This document shows, in pieces, positions 26,376-36,170 of a DNA stretch of 64,000 bases. The notes under the pieces were generated by a model. It had not been told where the DNA came from. It did no database searches and saw nothing but the letters and a program-made list of their open reading frames with translations. The stretch covers positions 885,367 through 949,366 of the forward strand of contig NGFI01000005.1 of assembly GCA_002215645.1 (NCBI GenBank). Direction: 5' to 3'. Made by a program: the position numbers and the translations under genes. The stretch comes from Gemmatimonadetes bacterium 2013_60CM_65_52 (GTDB lineage: Bacteria > Gemmatimonadota > Gemmatimonadetes > Gemmatimonadales > Gemmatimonadaceae). Numbering within the stretch: the first letter of the stretch is position 1; each line of letters opens with the position of its first letter.

Positions 26376-27846
26376 ACCGCTCTGGATTCTCGGTCTTGAT
26401 GATGGTGCGCAGATAGACGCCGTCGCGGTTCTGCTCCGCCAGGTCGAATAGGGTACCCGGATGTACGAGGTTGCCCTGCTCGTCGCTGATGATGCGGACC
26501 ACCGGACGCGAGAGCATTTCGGGCACCGGATTCACCGCGTGGACGATGCCCAGCTCGAACGTGTCGAGGATGACGAGCGTGCCGACCGGATAGATGCCGG
26601 TAAGGTTGATGAACGCTTTCACCACCACGGGGTCCATGCCGCGGCGCGGGTTGTCGCGCATCTCCTGCATCACCTGTGCAGGCGTGAGCGGCACCGTCTG
26701 GTACGCGCGCCGCGATGTCGCGGCATCGAATCCGTCCGCCACCGCGACGACCTTGCTGAACATGCTCAGCGAGCGGTCGCGAATGGGGCGCGGATAGCCC
26801 GAGAGATCGATCTTCATGTGATGCTCGTGCGCCACGATCATCGCGCGGTAGGGTAGGTCCTGCTGACCCTTGAGCTGGAAGAGCGACAGCGCGCCCATCC
26901 ACGGATGCGCGGCGATGAGACGCCACTCGTCGTCGCTCAGCCCCGACGACTTGTTCAGGATGTCCGAGGGAACGCGCGACTTGCCAATGTCATGGAACAG
27001 CGCCGCCATGCCGAGGTCGTACAACTGCACCTTGCCGAGTCCGAGGCGCTTTCCGAGCGCCACGGCGAAGATGCAGACATTGACGCTGTGGGTGAACGTG
27101 TACTCGTCGTAATCACGGATCGTGGTGAGGCCGATCAGCGACGTCTCCTCATTGAGGATCTGGTCCACGATCCCCTGTACCACGCGCTTGATCTTCTTGA
27201 TGTTCGGGCTGCGCCCCATGCGGACGGACGTCATGAGGTCGCGGGTCACGGCCACCGACTGCGCGTACGTCTTTTTCGCGACCTCCTTGCTCTTCTCCCG
27301 CTCGTGCTCGTCGGCCGGCTGGGCCATCGGCTCGCCGATCTCGAACACGGTGAGCTCCTGCTGCGTGAGCTTGCCGGACAGCTGCTCGAACCGGGCAGCA
27401 GGCGGCTCGGTCGACGGTGAGCTCAGCAACGCGAGAAAGCGCTGCCATTCCTTTGCGCTGGGCGCGTGGTGCAGCTGTAGGGAGCCGATGCCCACGGCGC
27501 GGAAGACCGAAAGCAGGTGGCTGAAGCTTGCATAGTTGTCGAGATCGAGGCGCAGCCGTACGGTGTTGATGAACACGAACTCGCCCGAGACACGCATCTC
27601 GACCTCGTGCTCGTGGCCGATGAGATCGTCCGCGAGCTGTGTCAGCTCCGCGACCGCGTTCTGCACCGCCGCGTTCTCGAGCGGATACAGGCGAATCGCG
27701 CGCAACGCCGCGTAGACGGCCAGAATGAGCGTCTTGCCGGAGCGCCGGATGTACGCGTCTCCGCCGACTTCTACGGATGTGCCGGTACCCGGCGTCTGCC
27801 GTACGCCCGCGGGTGGTGTCGTGACATTGTGGCGCGGCGTCGTCAT
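26344..27846 (-). CDS. HD-GYP domain protein
   Basis: The 500-aa product has an N-terminal region without a clear family, then an HD-GYP phosphohydrolase domain (about residues 230-420): THSVNVCIFAVALGK, LFHDIGKSRVP, HPWMGA, AHEHH and a degenerate but recognisable GYP motif (DLSGYPRPI). Metal-ligand histidines and aspartates are present, so cyclic-di-GMP hydrolysis is possible. ATG 27846 overlaps the stop of the HEAT gene as ATGA. No response-regulator receiver domain is attached; the upstream HEAT protein may be the partner. Confidence 0.88.
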   Translation of the reverse strand: MTTPRHNVTTPPAGVRQTPGTGTSVEVGGDAYIRRSGKTLILAVYAALRAIRLYPLENAAVQNAVAELTQLADDLIGHEHEVEMRVSGEFVFINTVRLRLDLDNYASFSHLLSVFRAVGIGSLQLHHAPSAKEWQRFLALLSSPSTEPPAARFEQLSGKLTQQELTVFEIGEPMAQPADEHEREKSKEVAKKTYAQSVAVTRDLMTSVRMGRSPNIKKIKRVVQGIVDQILNEETSLIGLTTIRDYDEYTFTHSVNVCIFAVALGKRLGLGKVQLYDLGMAALFHDIGKSRVPSDILNKSSGLSDDEWRLIAAHPWMGALSLFQLKGQQDLPYRAMIVAHEHHMKIDLSGYPRPIRDRSLSMFSKVVAVADGFDAATSRRAYQTVPLTPAQVMQEMRDNPRRGMDPVVVKAFINLTGIYPVGTLVILDTFELGIVHAVNPVPEMLSRPVVRIISDEQGNLVHPGTLFDLAEQNRDGVYLRTIIKTENPERYGIRTGDYFV

Positions 27847-29543
27847 ATGGTCGTCTGCCGGAGCGCCTTGGCCACCGCGTTGCGCACGACGACGTCCTTC
27901 TCGTTCGCGGATTTGCGTAGCGAGTCCTGCGCATTGGCGCTCTTGATGCGTCCCAACGCCACCGCCGCGCAGGCGCGAAGCTCCGCATCCTCGCGGCGTC
28001 CGAACATCGACTTGCCATTCAGCATGTTGTCGAGCGCGGGCACGCCCGCGTCTCCACACAGCGTGCCGTACGCCTCGAACACCGCCATCTTCTCCGTCAG
28101 GTCGGCGTCGCGAATGGCCTTGCCCTTCACGATCCCCTCGAGCCGCGACAGGACGGGGCGGTAGGCGCGATTCATGAGAACGCGAATGGTGGCGACGCGC
28201 ACATCGCGCTCCGGATCATCGACGGAGCGCTCCAGCGCCTGGAGTGCGCCCGGCGAACCGATCTCGTTGAGCGCCTGTACGGCTGCCAGGCGCAGCTCCG
28301 ACGTGCCATCGGCGAGCACCTTCGCAATCGGCGTCACGGCCGCTGGTGTCTGGAGCGCGCCGGCCCGACGAATGGCCTCGAGGACCACGTGCGGCGTCGA
28401 CGAGGCCACCAGCTTCACCAGCTCCGCCGTGTTCTGCGAGGCAAGCCGCGACGCCGCCTGCTCCAGCATTGGCCGCAGCCGGGGGTTCTGCAGCCGGCCG
28501 AGCCAGTCGAGCACCGTCCCGAGTGCCGCGCCGCGAAGCTGCTCGAACAGCTCGAGCACCTCCTCCTGTGCGGGCATCTGCTCCGCCTCGTCGAGCGATT
28601 GCAGCAACTGCCCCAGTGGCTCCGGGGCGCTCAAGCGCGCCGGAATCTGCGAGAGTGTATCGCGATGCTCCACATGCAGCTCCGTGGCGCGCTGCGCGGC
28701 CACGAGCGATTCGCGCACGAGGTGGGCGACGTTGTGGAACTGCCCTGCCGACAGCATGTGGATCATCAGGTTGTCGAGGACCTCGCCGATCTCCGTGCGC
28801 ACCTCGGCGGACGTCTGCTGCTCGAAGATGTCCAGCAGAATGCTGATGACATTCTGGCGCAGGTCGATCTGGTACTCGCGCTTGATCTCGTTCTGGAGGT
28901 ACTCGATCTCGCGCTCGTCGAGGAAATACAGCGTCCCGTCGAAGTCGGCCATGTTCACGACGCCGCGCGACGATTGCGACTCCTCCTCCATCTCCTCCCG
29001 CGGCTCCGGGTGCGATTCGGCAACCGCCTCGCCGCCTTCCGCCAGCGGCACCACGGCGTCGACGGTGACGTCCACGTACCGATAGCGGAGAAACGCGAAG
29101 TCCCCCTGCCAGAGCAACGTGAGCAGATCGTCTTCGTCCGGACTCGCCTTGCGCACGCGCTGAAGAATGCCGAGCAGGCGGTCGAGCTCCTCCGTCTCGA
29201 AGCCGCGCACCATGCGGATCTCGCGCACCCCGTCCTTGTAGAAGAGCCACGGCAGGCTGTCGCTGCTTCGCGTGTTCTCCTCGAGGACGGTGTCGCCCTC
29301 CCACTTCACCTGATGCTCGGTGAACGCGAGGGGCAGCTCGTCATACGTCTCCCAGATCGGCACGAATGCCGCGCGCAATGCGTCGTGCGCGCTCTTGTAG
29401 ATGGGGTTGTTCGGGAGATAGAGCTGATGCGCGCGCGCCGCCTTGCCGAACAACCGCAGCATCTCTTCGACGCGCTCGCGCTCGAGCGGCGCCGCTGCGC
29501 GCTCCATCTCTCTCGTCGCGAGTTGGGGCGGCGTATTCGTCAC
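27843..29543 (-). CDS. HEAT-repeat protein
   Basis: The 566-aa product is mainly helical. The N-terminal 150 residues are of unknown type. The C-terminal third shows HEAT/Armadillo-like repeats ([80 protein letters not shown]). An acidic stretch ([11 protein letters not shown]) lies near residue 185. Such scaffolds bind proteins, and the immediate coupling to the HD-GYP gene suggests it binds that product. GTG 29543 overlaps the trpB stop as GTGA. Confidence 0.82.
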   Translation of the reverse strand: MTNTPPQLATREMERAAAPLERERVEEMLRLFGKAARAHQLYLPNNPIYKSAHDALRAAFVPIWETYDELPLAFTEHQVKWEGDTVLEENTRSSDSLPWLFYKDGVREIRMVRGFETEELDRLLGILQRVRKASPDEDDLLTLLWQGDFAFLRYRYVDVTVDAVVPLAEGGEAVAESHPEPREEMEEESQSSRGVVNMADFDGTLYFLDEREIEYLQNEIKREYQIDLRQNVISILLDIFEQQTSAEVRTEIGEVLDNLMIHMLSAGQFHNVAHLVRESLVAAQRATELHVEHRDTLSQIPARLSAPEPLGQLLQSLDEAEQMPAQEEVLELFEQLRGAALGTVLDWLGRLQNPRLRPMLEQAASRLASQNTAELVKLVASSTPHVVLEAIRRAGALQTPAAVTPIAKVLADGTSELRLAAVQALNEIGSPGALQALERSVDDPERDVRVATIRVLMNRAYRPVLSRLEGIVKGKAIRDADLTEKMAVFEAYGTLCGDAGVPALDNMLNGKSMFGRREDAELRACAAVALGRIKSANAQDSLRKSANEKDVVVRNAVAKALRQTTI

Positions 29544-30730
29544 GCGTCCAAGATACCCATTTCCATCACTTGCGCCACATCCTTGTCGCCGCGCCCACTA
29601 ACGCACAGCAACACCACGTCGGTGGCGCTCCACCGGCCACGTTCCCGCGTCATCCAGGCCACCGCGTGGGCGCTCTCGAGCGCGGGAATGATCCCCTCCA
29701 ACCGGCTTAACGTGCGAAAGCCCTCGAGTGCCTCCGCGTCGGTAACGGCGACATACGTCGCGCGCCCGCTCTCCTTAAGAAACGAATGCTCGGGCCCCAC
29801 GCCGGGATAGTCGAGACCGGCGGAGATGGAATGCGCGGGATGCACCTGACCGGCGGCGTCCTGAAGGAGATAGCTCAGCGCGCCGTGCAGGACACCGGGC
29901 GTTCCCCGCATAAGGGACGCCGAGTGGCGCTCCGAATCGAGCCCTTCGCCCGCGGCCTCGACGCCGACCAGCTCCACGTCCGCATCTTCGACGAACGCGT
30001 GAAAGATGCCCATGGCATTCGAGCCTCCGCCCACGCACGCCACCACGGTCCGTGGCAGGCCATCCGTCCGCTCCACCACCTGCTGGCGCGCCTCGACGCC
30101 GATGACGGCCTGAAAGTCTCGCACCATTCTCGGATACGGCGCCGGTCCGACGACGGATCCAATGATGTAATGCGTGTCGGTGACGTTCGTCACCCAGTCC
30201 CGGATCGCTTCGCTCGTCGCATCCTTGAGCGTCCGAGTCCCGCCGGTCACGGGGACGACCGTTGCACCCATGAGACGCATCCGGAAGACGTTGAGGGACT
30301 GCCGCCGCATGTCCTCCTCGCCCATGTACACGACACAGTCGAGACCGTAGCGCGCGCAGACCGTTGCCGTGGCCACGCCGTGCTGGCCCGCGCCCGTCTC
30401 GGCGATGATGCGCCGCTTGCCCATTCGCCGCGCCAACAGCACCTGGCCGACCGTGTTGTTGATCTTGTGCGCGCCCGTGTGGTTGAGGTCCTCGCGTTTC
30501 AGCAGTACGCGAGCCCCGACGAGCTCGGAAAACCGGGGCGCTTCGCTCAGGGGCGACGGCCGGCCGACATACGTCGACAGCATCGACGAGAGATCGTTCC
30601 GGAACGAGGGGTCTGCCTGGGCTGCGGCATACGCCGCCTCCAACTCATCGAGGGCGGGAATGAGCGTCTCCGGCACGTACCGTCCGCCGAACGCACCGAA
30701 CCGATCCGTCATCTGCACCGTGGCGCTCAT
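29540..30730 (-). CDS. trpB: Tryptophan synthase beta subunit
   Basis: TrpB condenses indole with serine using PLP. The 396-aa product has the PLP lysine Lys89 in [14 protein letters not shown], the GSNAMG phosphate loop, AETGAGQHG and the monovalent-cation/serine-binding C-terminal segment. All catalytic features are intact. ATG 30730 overlaps the trpF stop as ATGA; the open frame continues upstream antisense-free but inside trpF. Confidence 0.97.
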   Translation of the reverse strand: MSATVQMTDRFGAFGGRYVPETLIPALDELEAAYAAAQADPSFRNDLSSMLSTYVGRPSPLSEAPRFSELVGARVLLKREDLNHTGAHKINNTVGQVLLARRMGKRRIIAETGAGQHGVATATVCARYGLDCVVYMGEEDMRRQSLNVFRMRLMGATVVPVTGGTRTLKDATSEAIRDWVTNVTDTHYIIGSVVGPAPYPRMVRDFQAVIGVEARQQVVERTDGLPRTVVACVGGGSNAMGIFHAFVEDADVELVGVEAAGEGLDSERHSASLMRGTPGVLHGALSYLLQDAAGQVHPAHSISAGLDYPGVGPEHSFLKESGRATYVAVTDAEALEGFRTLSRLEGIIPALESAHAVAWMTRERGRWSATDVVLLCVSGRGDKDVAQVMEMGILDA

Positions 30731-31392
30731 GCGTCCGTCCCCGTCGCGCGCACCGCAGAGATGAACGCGCGCACCATTCGTGAGTCCTTGATTCCCGGCG
30801 CCGACTCGACGCCGGACGATACATCCACCACCATCGGCGAAACGTAGCCGATGGCCTCGGCCACATTGTCCGGCGTCAATCCGCCAGCCAGGACAATACG
30901 ATGCCGCGCCTTCATTGCGGCAAGGGACTCCGCGAGCTGCTTCCATGGAATGACCGTGCCGGTGCCGCCCAGTCGTCCCGCAACGTGCGCATCCACGAGC
31001 AGCGCGTCCGCCGCATCGGAAAGCTCATCGATGCCGTCCGGCAATGCGCCCGAAGCCGTTCGCACCACGGCCCAGATCTCCAGGCCGGTCATCGCTCGCA
31101 GTCCGGCAATTCGCTCGGGGCTCCCGCCGTCGTGCAGTTGCAACACGTCGAGGCCGACCAGCTCCGCAACGGAGGCGATCTGCGCGTCATCTCGTCCAGC
31201 GAAGACGCCGACCTTCCGTGCCCGCCGCCCCGAGAGGGTGGCGCGCGCGTCGAGGGGTGAACGCTCTCGCGGACCGCCGGCGAAGATGACCCCCAGGTAC
31301 GACGCGCCTGCCGCGTCCGCGAGCTCCGCGTCCACGGACCGTGTGAGCCCGCAGATCTTCACCTCAGCGGCCACGCTCCCTCCGTGTGACAC
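30727..31392 (-). CDS. trpF: Phosphoribosylanthranilate isomerase
   Basis: TrpF isomerises PRA to CdRP. The 221-aa product carries the catalytic Cys in KICGLTR, the phosphate loops [11 protein letters not shown] and DVSSGVES, and the general-acid Asp in LLVDAHV. GTG 31392 overlaps trpC by 29 bp; a later GTG at 31374 ([11 protein letters not shown]) fits the family N-terminus and is a credible alternative start. Confidence 0.94.
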   Translation of the reverse strand: MSHGGSVAAEVKICGLTRSVDAELADAAGASYLGVIFAGGPRERSPLDARATLSGRRARKVGVFAGRDDAQIASVAELVGLDVLQLHDGGSPERIAGLRAMTGLEIWAVVRTASGALPDGIDELSDAADALLVDAHVAGRLGGTGTVIPWKQLAESLAAMKARHRIVLAGGLTPDNVAEAIGYVSPMVVDVSSGVESAPGIKDSRMVRAFISAVRATGTDA

Positions 31393-32185
31393 CCGTCAGG
31401 GCGCGCGTTGCCTGCGCGACATCCACCGCCCCCGACAGTGATGAGCCGACCAGCACCGCATCCGCGCCAACCGCAGCATACCGCTCGACGTCCGGCCGCG
31501 AGACGATGCCACTCTCCGCAACCGCAATCACGCCAGACGGTATTTGCGGAATCAACCGCTCCGCCGTGGACGGATCGATCACGAGCGACTCGAGGTTGCG
31601 GTTGTTGACGCCTATGATGGTCGCGCCGGCGTCGAGCGCCCGCGCAAGCTCTGCCTCGTCGCGTACTTCGACCAGCAGGTCGAGGCCCAGCTCTCCGCCC
31701 GCCTGCATCATCGCAGGCAGGACTTCGGGAGACAGCGCGCGGACGATGAGCAGCGCCGCGGAAGCCCCCAGTGCACGGGCCTCGAGCAGCTGAATCGGTG
31801 CCACATGGAAGTCCTTCTTCAGGATCGGCAGCGGCACCGAGCGGCGGACGTCGAGCACGTCCTGGGGACTTCCGCCAAAGTGCGCCGGCTCTGTCAGCAC
31901 ACTCAGTGCAACGGCGCCGCCCCGGAGGTACTCGGTCGCCTGGGCGAGTGCGTCGAGGCGCGGAGCGATGTCGCCGCGCGAGGGGGATCGGCGTTTGACC
32001 TCTGCGATCAGCCCGACCGCTTCTCGGCGCAACGCGTCGGCGAAGGATGGGCCAACGGTCGCATTCGCGGCGATTTGCTCGAGCTCGGCGTGACGTCCTT
32101 CGAGCTCGGCGGCGCGCGCGTGGGCCTCGCGCACGATGGTGCCGAGTGTTCCCTCTGGGCTGGTCCACTGCGAATATGCTTGCAC
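31364..32185 (-). CDS. trpC: Indole-3-glycerol phosphate synthase
   Basis: TrpC closes the indole ring of CdRP. The 273-aa TIM-barrel product has IAEVKRRSPSRG, PILKKDFHV (catalytic lysine), GVNNRNLESL and AESGIVSRPDV. It starts at GTG 32185 and is the first minus-strand gene of the block below the lexA promoter region, so its promoter must lie between 32186 and lexA. trpD is on the other side of lexA. Confidence 0.95.
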   Translation of the reverse strand: MQAYSQWTSPEGTLGTIVREAHARAAELEGRHAELEQIAANATVGPSFADALRREAVGLIAEVKRRSPSRGDIAPRLDALAQATEYLRGGAVALSVLTEPAHFGGSPQDVLDVRRSVPLPILKKDFHVAPIQLLEARALGASAALLIVRALSPEVLPAMMQAGGELGLDLLVEVRDEAELARALDAGATIIGVNNRNLESLVIDPSTAERLIPQIPSGVIAVAESGIVSRPDVERYAAVGADAVLVGSSLSGAVDVAQATRALTGVTRRERGR

Positions 32186-32286
32186 TTCGGGACTTATTCG
32201 GCTAAGCTATTCGGGGGATGTTCGGGGCAGAACCGCCTCCGCGCGCGCGGAGGGCTCGACGAACTCATAAAATGAAAGGGGCCGCA
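32186..32286. promoter_or_regulatory. Divergent trpC/lexA control region with repeated TTCGG and a GTTC-N6-GAAC palindrome
   Basis: This 101-bp region must drive lexA rightward and trpC leftward. TTCGG occurs four times on the plus strand at 32186, 32197, 32210 and 32221 (spacings 11, 13, 11 bp, about one helical turn), and GTTC (32220-32223) with GAAC (32230-32233) forms an inverted repeat with a 6-bp spacer. LexA proteins commonly autoregulate through GAAC/GTTC-containing boxes, so these are operator candidates. A Shine-Dalgarno AAAGGGG (32275-32281) precedes the lexA ATG. Binding is inferred, not shown. Confidence 0.45.
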
Positions 32287-32895
32287 ATGCCGCTCACGAA
32301 GCGCCAGCGGGAGATTCTAAACTACCTGACGATCTACGCCGAGCAAAACGGCTACGCGCCGAGCTTCGAGGAGATCGCGGAGAATTTCAGCTACAGCTCG
32401 CTTGCCACGGTGCACGAGCACTTGAGCAACCTGGAGCGCAAGGGCTTTATCAAGCGCTCGTACAACGAGAGCCGGGCCATCGAGATTCTGCCCAGCGACC
32501 TGCTGCCAAAGGCCATCGAGCTCCCGCTGCTCGGCGCGGTCGCCGCGGGTATGCCCATCGAAGCCATGATGCACCAGGAGTCCATCGCGGTTCCGGACTC
32601 GCTCCTCGGCCGCAGCGGAAACCACTACGTGCTGCGCGTGCGCGGCAACTCGATGATCGAAGAGCAGATCCGCGACGGCGACTTCGTGGTGGTCAACGAG
32701 CGGCAGCGAGCCGACAACGGCGAGATGGTCATCGCCATGCTGCACGGCAACTCCGCCACGGTAAAGAAGTTCTATCGCGAGAAAGACGGGCGCATCCGGC
32801 TTCAGCCCGCCAACGAGACCATGGCGCCGATGTACGTCCACGAGAACGACATCACAATTCAGGGAATCGTGGTCGGGGTGATGCGGCGCTACTGA
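32287..32895 (+). CDS. lexA: SOS repressor LexA
   Basis: The 202-aa product has a winged-helix N-terminal DNA-binding domain with a Gram-positive-like recognition helix (SSLATVHEHLSNLERKG) and a C-terminal S24 self-cleavage domain. The cleavage bond Ala87-Gly88 (AVAAGMP), nucleophile Ser122 (RGNSMIEE) and general base Lys160 (TVKKF) are all present, so it should autocleave on RecA filament contact. ATG 32287 (MPLTKRQREI) is preferred over ATG 32272 because AAAGGGG sits at the right distance. It converges on trpD with a 7-bp overlap of their 3' ends. Confidence 0.96.
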   Translation: MPLTKRQREILNYLTIYAEQNGYAPSFEEIAENFSYSSLATVHEHLSNLERKGFIKRSYNESRAIEILPSDLLPKAIELPLLGAVAAGMPIEAMMHQESIAVPDSLLGRSGNHYVLRVRGNSMIEEQIRDGDFVVVNERQRADNGEMVIAMLHGNSATVKKFYREKDGRIRLQPANETMAPMYVHENDITIQGIVVGVMRRY

Positions 32896-33935
32896 ACGGG
32901 CTTCATCGCCCCTTTGAGTCGCGCCAAGGCACGCAGCCCCGCCCCCTCCTCGAGCCCTCGTCTCGCCGTCGCAATCGCGTCGCCATAGTCCCCCGGACCG
33001 TTCGGCGCTACCAGAATCGCCGCCGCGGCGTTGAGCAACACGGCCGCCGTCGCGGTGGGTGGCGCGGATCCATCCAGCACTGCGCGCACCGCCGCCGCAT
33101 TGGCCGCGGGCGGGCCACCGTTCAGGTCGTCCGCATTGCCGCCGCCGAGCCCGAATTTGGCCGGATCGATCGTCCACTCCCGTACCGACCCGTCCTCGAT
33201 CTCCACCACGTGCGTGGTGCCGAGCGGCGACACCTCGTCCATTCCGGGCTCGCCGTGAACGACCAGCGCGTGCACCGTGCCGAGTGTGCGGAGCGCGCCA
33301 GCGATGAGTGGAACTCGGCGCGCATCGGCTACTCCGACCACCTGCCGGCCTGCTCCCGCGGGGTTTGCGAGTGGGCCAACGATGTTCATCACCGTCGGGA
33401 TCGATAGCTCGCGCCGTACAGGTCCCACGTGCTTCATGGCAGGGTGCATCAGCGGCGCGAACATGAACACGATACCGGCGTCGCGGAGCGCATGCTCCAT
33501 GACCTCGGGGCTTACATCGATGGAGACGCCGAGCGCCTCGAGGACGTCGGCGCTGCCGCATTGCGAGGTGAACGAGCGGTTGCCATGCTTCGCGATTCGC
33601 ACGCCGCAGCCGGCCGCGAGGAGCGCTGCCGCCGTCGAGATGTTGAACGTGCCCACGGCACCGCCACCGGTGCCACAGGTGTCCACGAGCTCGTCGGGAC
33701 GTTCGGCCGACAGGCGCACCATGGCACCGCGCATGGCATCGGCCGCTCCGGCAACCTCGTCGGCCGTCTCGCCCTTGACCCGAAGCCCCACGAGCAGCGC
33801 CGCCATCTGCGCCGGTGTCGCGTCGCCGGCCATGACCGCTCCGAATGCGGCGCGCGCCTCCAATTCGCTGAGCGACTGACCCATCGCGAGCTGCCTGATG
33901 GCGTGTTGCAGCGCCGGCGCCGGGTCAGCCGACAC
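32889..33935 (-). CDS. trpD: Anthranilate phosphoribosyltransferase
   Basis: TrpD joins anthranilate and PRPP. The 348-aa product has the PRPP/glycine-rich loop VDTCGTGGGAVGTFNIST, the AKHGNRSFTSQCGSADVLEA segment and the DEVSPLGTT loop with the metal-binding acidic residues. GTG 33935 overlaps the GAF gene upstream by 11 bp. It is separated from the rest of the trp genes by lexA on the opposite strand. No trpE/trpG is present here. Confidence 0.96.
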   Translation of the reverse strand: MSADPAPALQHAIRQLAMGQSLSELEARAAFGAVMAGDATPAQMAALLVGLRVKGETADEVAGAADAMRGAMVRLSAERPDELVDTCGTGGGAVGTFNISTAAALLAAGCGVRIAKHGNRSFTSQCGSADVLEALGVSIDVSPEVMEHALRDAGIVFMFAPLMHPAMKHVGPVRRELSIPTVMNIVGPLANPAGAGRQVVGVADARRVPLIAGALRTLGTVHALVVHGEPGMDEVSPLGTTHVVEIEDGSVREWTIDPAKFGLGGGNADDLNGGPPAANAAAVRAVLDGSAPPTATAAVLLNAAAAILVAPNGPGDYGDAIATARRGLEEGAGLRALARLKGAMKPVQ

Positions 33936-35223
33936 TCAGCGTCTCCAGCATCCGGTCCGGCAGGCGCGCCTGCGTGGCGACGAGCGAAATGACGAGGCCG
34001 AGCAAGCGCACGCGCTCGATGTCTTCCTCGACGAAGATGCCGTGCATCGCCCGGTTGGCGAGGTTCACGACGCCGACGAGCTGGCCGTGATACACGAGCG
34101 GAAAGCTGATGAAGGATCCGGTGGTAAAGAGCTCGTCGCGAATGAGCGGATGGTGCTTCGCCTCCGCCACGTCCTGCACCAGCAGCGGCTGGCGTGTGGC
34201 GGCAACCTTGCCGGCCACGCCCTCGCCGAACTTGACGCGATATCCGGGTGAGACGTTCGGCGTCACGCCGCGCGAGGCCGCGAGATAGAGCTCATGCTCG
34301 TCGGGGACGTGCAGCAGGAGTGAGCAGCGCTGCGCTCCCATGTCGTCGCCCACGAGGGTGAGCAGACCGTTCACCAGCTCGCGCGGATCATCCGCGGTGG
34401 CGTCCATGGTGAGAACGCGGTCGATCAGGTAGATGGTGCGCGTGCGCTGACGCAGGGCTTCTCCGCGCCGATGCAGCTCGATGTGCGCTTTCTCGAGCTG
34501 TTCCACCGCCGCGCCCACCTGTGCCTCGACCATCTGCGCGCGCTTGTTGGCACGCCGGCAGTCCTCCATGGCCCTGGCGATGTCGCGCTCGAGCGCCATG
34601 AGCCGTTCGGGCGCTGCGGGCTCCTGTGCGCCGGCCTGAAACAGCTTCTCCTCGAGCGTGGCGAGCTTACGCGTGTACTCGCCGTGCACCCGCTGTGTCA
34701 TGTCCTCGAGCGTTCTGACTGCTTCCTCACGCGCCTCGCGTTCGGCGAAGCGCGCAAAGGCGAGCTCGAACAGCCCCGCCGACGGCGCAAGCCGCTCCGA
34801 CGATCGCGTGCCGAAGAACTTTCTCGGCTCGTAGAGCACGAGAATGCCCATCAATTGTCCCTCAAAGCGGATGCCGCGGAGGGAGAGCCAGCCGACGTCC
34901 TCCAGCTTCTTCAATGCGAACAGCGGCGCGACCTCGTCGGAGTGGTCTCCGAACTCGACGAAGGAGCCGCCCGCGCTGATCGCGGTGCGCTCGCGCGCCG
35001 GAAGGTGGTCGAACGTGGTATCGAGACGCTGGCAGGTGACGACGTCGCCCTGCGGCGCGAGCCGATCGACGATCATGTCGCGCCGCGCATCGTAGCGGAG
35101 CAGCACCACCTGCGCGATGCGGTCGAACTCGGTCAGCGCCTCGGCGAGCGCAAGTAGCGACGCGTCGAGATCCGGTGCGACACTGAGCGCATGAGCGAGT
35201 GTAGCGAGCGTGCGAGGTGGCAT
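33925..35223 (-). CDS. Double-GAF sensor protein with central coiled coil
   Basis: The 432-aa soluble product has an N-terminal GAF-like domain (residues about 5-155), a charged helical linker predicted as coiled coil (about 160-265, with runs such as RRANKRAQMVEAQVGAAVEQ), and a second GAF domain (about 270-425: MGAQRCSLLLHVPDEHELYL, GEGVAGKVAATRQPLLVQDV). No kinase, cyclase or output domain is fused, so it probably signals through a partner. It is coupled to trpD downstream and opens this minus-strand block. Confidence 0.83.
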   Translation of the reverse strand: MPPRTLATLAHALSVAPDLDASLLALAEALTEFDRIAQVVLLRYDARRDMIVDRLAPQGDVVTCQRLDTTFDHLPARERTAISAGGSFVEFGDHSDEVAPLFALKKLEDVGWLSLRGIRFEGQLMGILVLYEPRKFFGTRSSERLAPSAGLFELAFARFAEREAREEAVRTLEDMTQRVHGEYTRKLATLEEKLFQAGAQEPAAPERLMALERDIARAMEDCRRANKRAQMVEAQVGAAVEQLEKAHIELHRRGEALRQRTRTIYLIDRVLTMDATADDPRELVNGLLTLVGDDMGAQRCSLLLHVPDEHELYLAASRGVTPNVSPGYRVKFGEGVAGKVAATRQPLLVQDVAEAKHHPLIRDELFTTGSFISFPLVYHGQLVGVVNLANRAMHGIFVEEDIERVRLLGLVISLVATQARLPDRMLETLSVG

Positions 35224-35354
35224 CCGCGGGAAGTGGGCACCGTCCGCGGGACGCGGCGGAGATGCAAAATTGCTCGTTGCGCGTCGGCAAAGTCAATCGC
35301 GAACGTGCATTGGCGGAGCGTGCAGGAAACGTCGCGCACCGCAGGCGCAATTGC

Positions 35355-35382
35355 TTGACTCTGTCCGGGGCGTTGGTAGCTT
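35355..35382 (+). promoter_or_regulatory. truA: Candidate promoter of the truA-led run
   Basis: TTGACT (35355-35360) and TAGCTT (35377-35382) are separated by 16 bp and lie 9 bp upstream of the truA ATG at 35391, in the 167-bp divergent gap with the GAF gene. They resemble a housekeeping-sigma promoter. The very short leader would leave a near-leaderless message, and no Shine-Dalgarno site is evident. Confidence 0.35.
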
Positions 35383-35390
35383 TGAATGCG

Positions 35391-36170
35391 ATGCCGACTC
35401 GCACGCTGCAGCTCGTGTTGCACTATGACGGCACGGGTTTCAGCGGATGGCAGCGGCAGCCCGACAGGCGCACCGTGCAAGGGGTGCTCGAGGATGCGCT
35501 GGGCCGGCTCTGCGCCGGGCCAGTGGCAGCACTCGGATCGGGACGGACGGATGCCGGAGTACACGCGCGCGGGCAGGCGGTTGGCGTGCGGGTGCCGGAG
35601 CGATGGACGCCGTTTACGCTCCGCCGCGCGCTCAATGCGACGCTGCCGCACGACCTCTGGGTCGCGGCGGTTCACTCCATGCGAGACGACTTCCATGCGC
35701 GCTACAGCGCGACATCGAGGCGGTACACATATCACGTCGGGACGGACGAGGCGGCCGCCTCGCCCTTCCGTCGTGGCACCGAATGGGCATTCCCGCATCC
35801 ACTGGATACGGATGCGCTGCAACGGGCGGCCATGCGCCTCGTCGGCGAGCACTGCTTCCGCGCGTTTGCGGTGCGCGGCACGGCGCCGGACAGCGACAAC
35901 CACGCGTGCCGCGTGCTCCGCGCGAGCTGGCACGAGCGCGCGGGCGGCGTGGACTTCGAGATCGAAGCCAACCGGTTTCTGCATCACATGGTCCGCTTTC
36001 TCGTGGGCACGATGACGGCAATCGCCGGCGGCAGACGTCCCGCCTCCGATCTGGATGCTCTTCTCGTCGCGACGTCCAACGACGAGGTGTCGAGCCCCGC
36101 GCCTGCACACGCGCTGTTTCTCGAGGAAGTGCGCTATCCGGAAGATCTCTACTGCCCAACCGCCGGATGA
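35391..36170 (+). CDS. truA: tRNA pseudouridine(38-40) synthase TruA
   Basis: TruA isomerises uridines 38-40 in the anticodon stem. The 259-aa product has LHYDGTGFSGWQRQPDRRTV, the catalytic aspartate in GSGRTDAGVHARGQ, RYTYHV and the C-terminal FLHHMVRFLVGTM. ATG 35391 (MPTRTLQLVLHYDG) fits the family N-terminus; the open frame extends upstream through the promoter gap. It is the first gene of the plus-strand run, and its stop overlaps the next ATG as ATGA. Confidence 0.96.
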   Translation: MPTRTLQLVLHYDGTGFSGWQRQPDRRTVQGVLEDALGRLCAGPVAALGSGRTDAGVHARGQAVGVRVPERWTPFTLRRALNATLPHDLWVAAVHSMRDDFHARYSATSRRYTYHVGTDEAAASPFRRGTEWAFPHPLDTDALQRAAMRLVGEHCFRAFAVRGTAPDSDNHACRVLRASWHERAGGVDFEIEANRFLHHMVRFLVGTMTAIAGGRRPASDLDALLVATSNDEVSSPAPAHALFLEEVRYPEDLYCPTAG

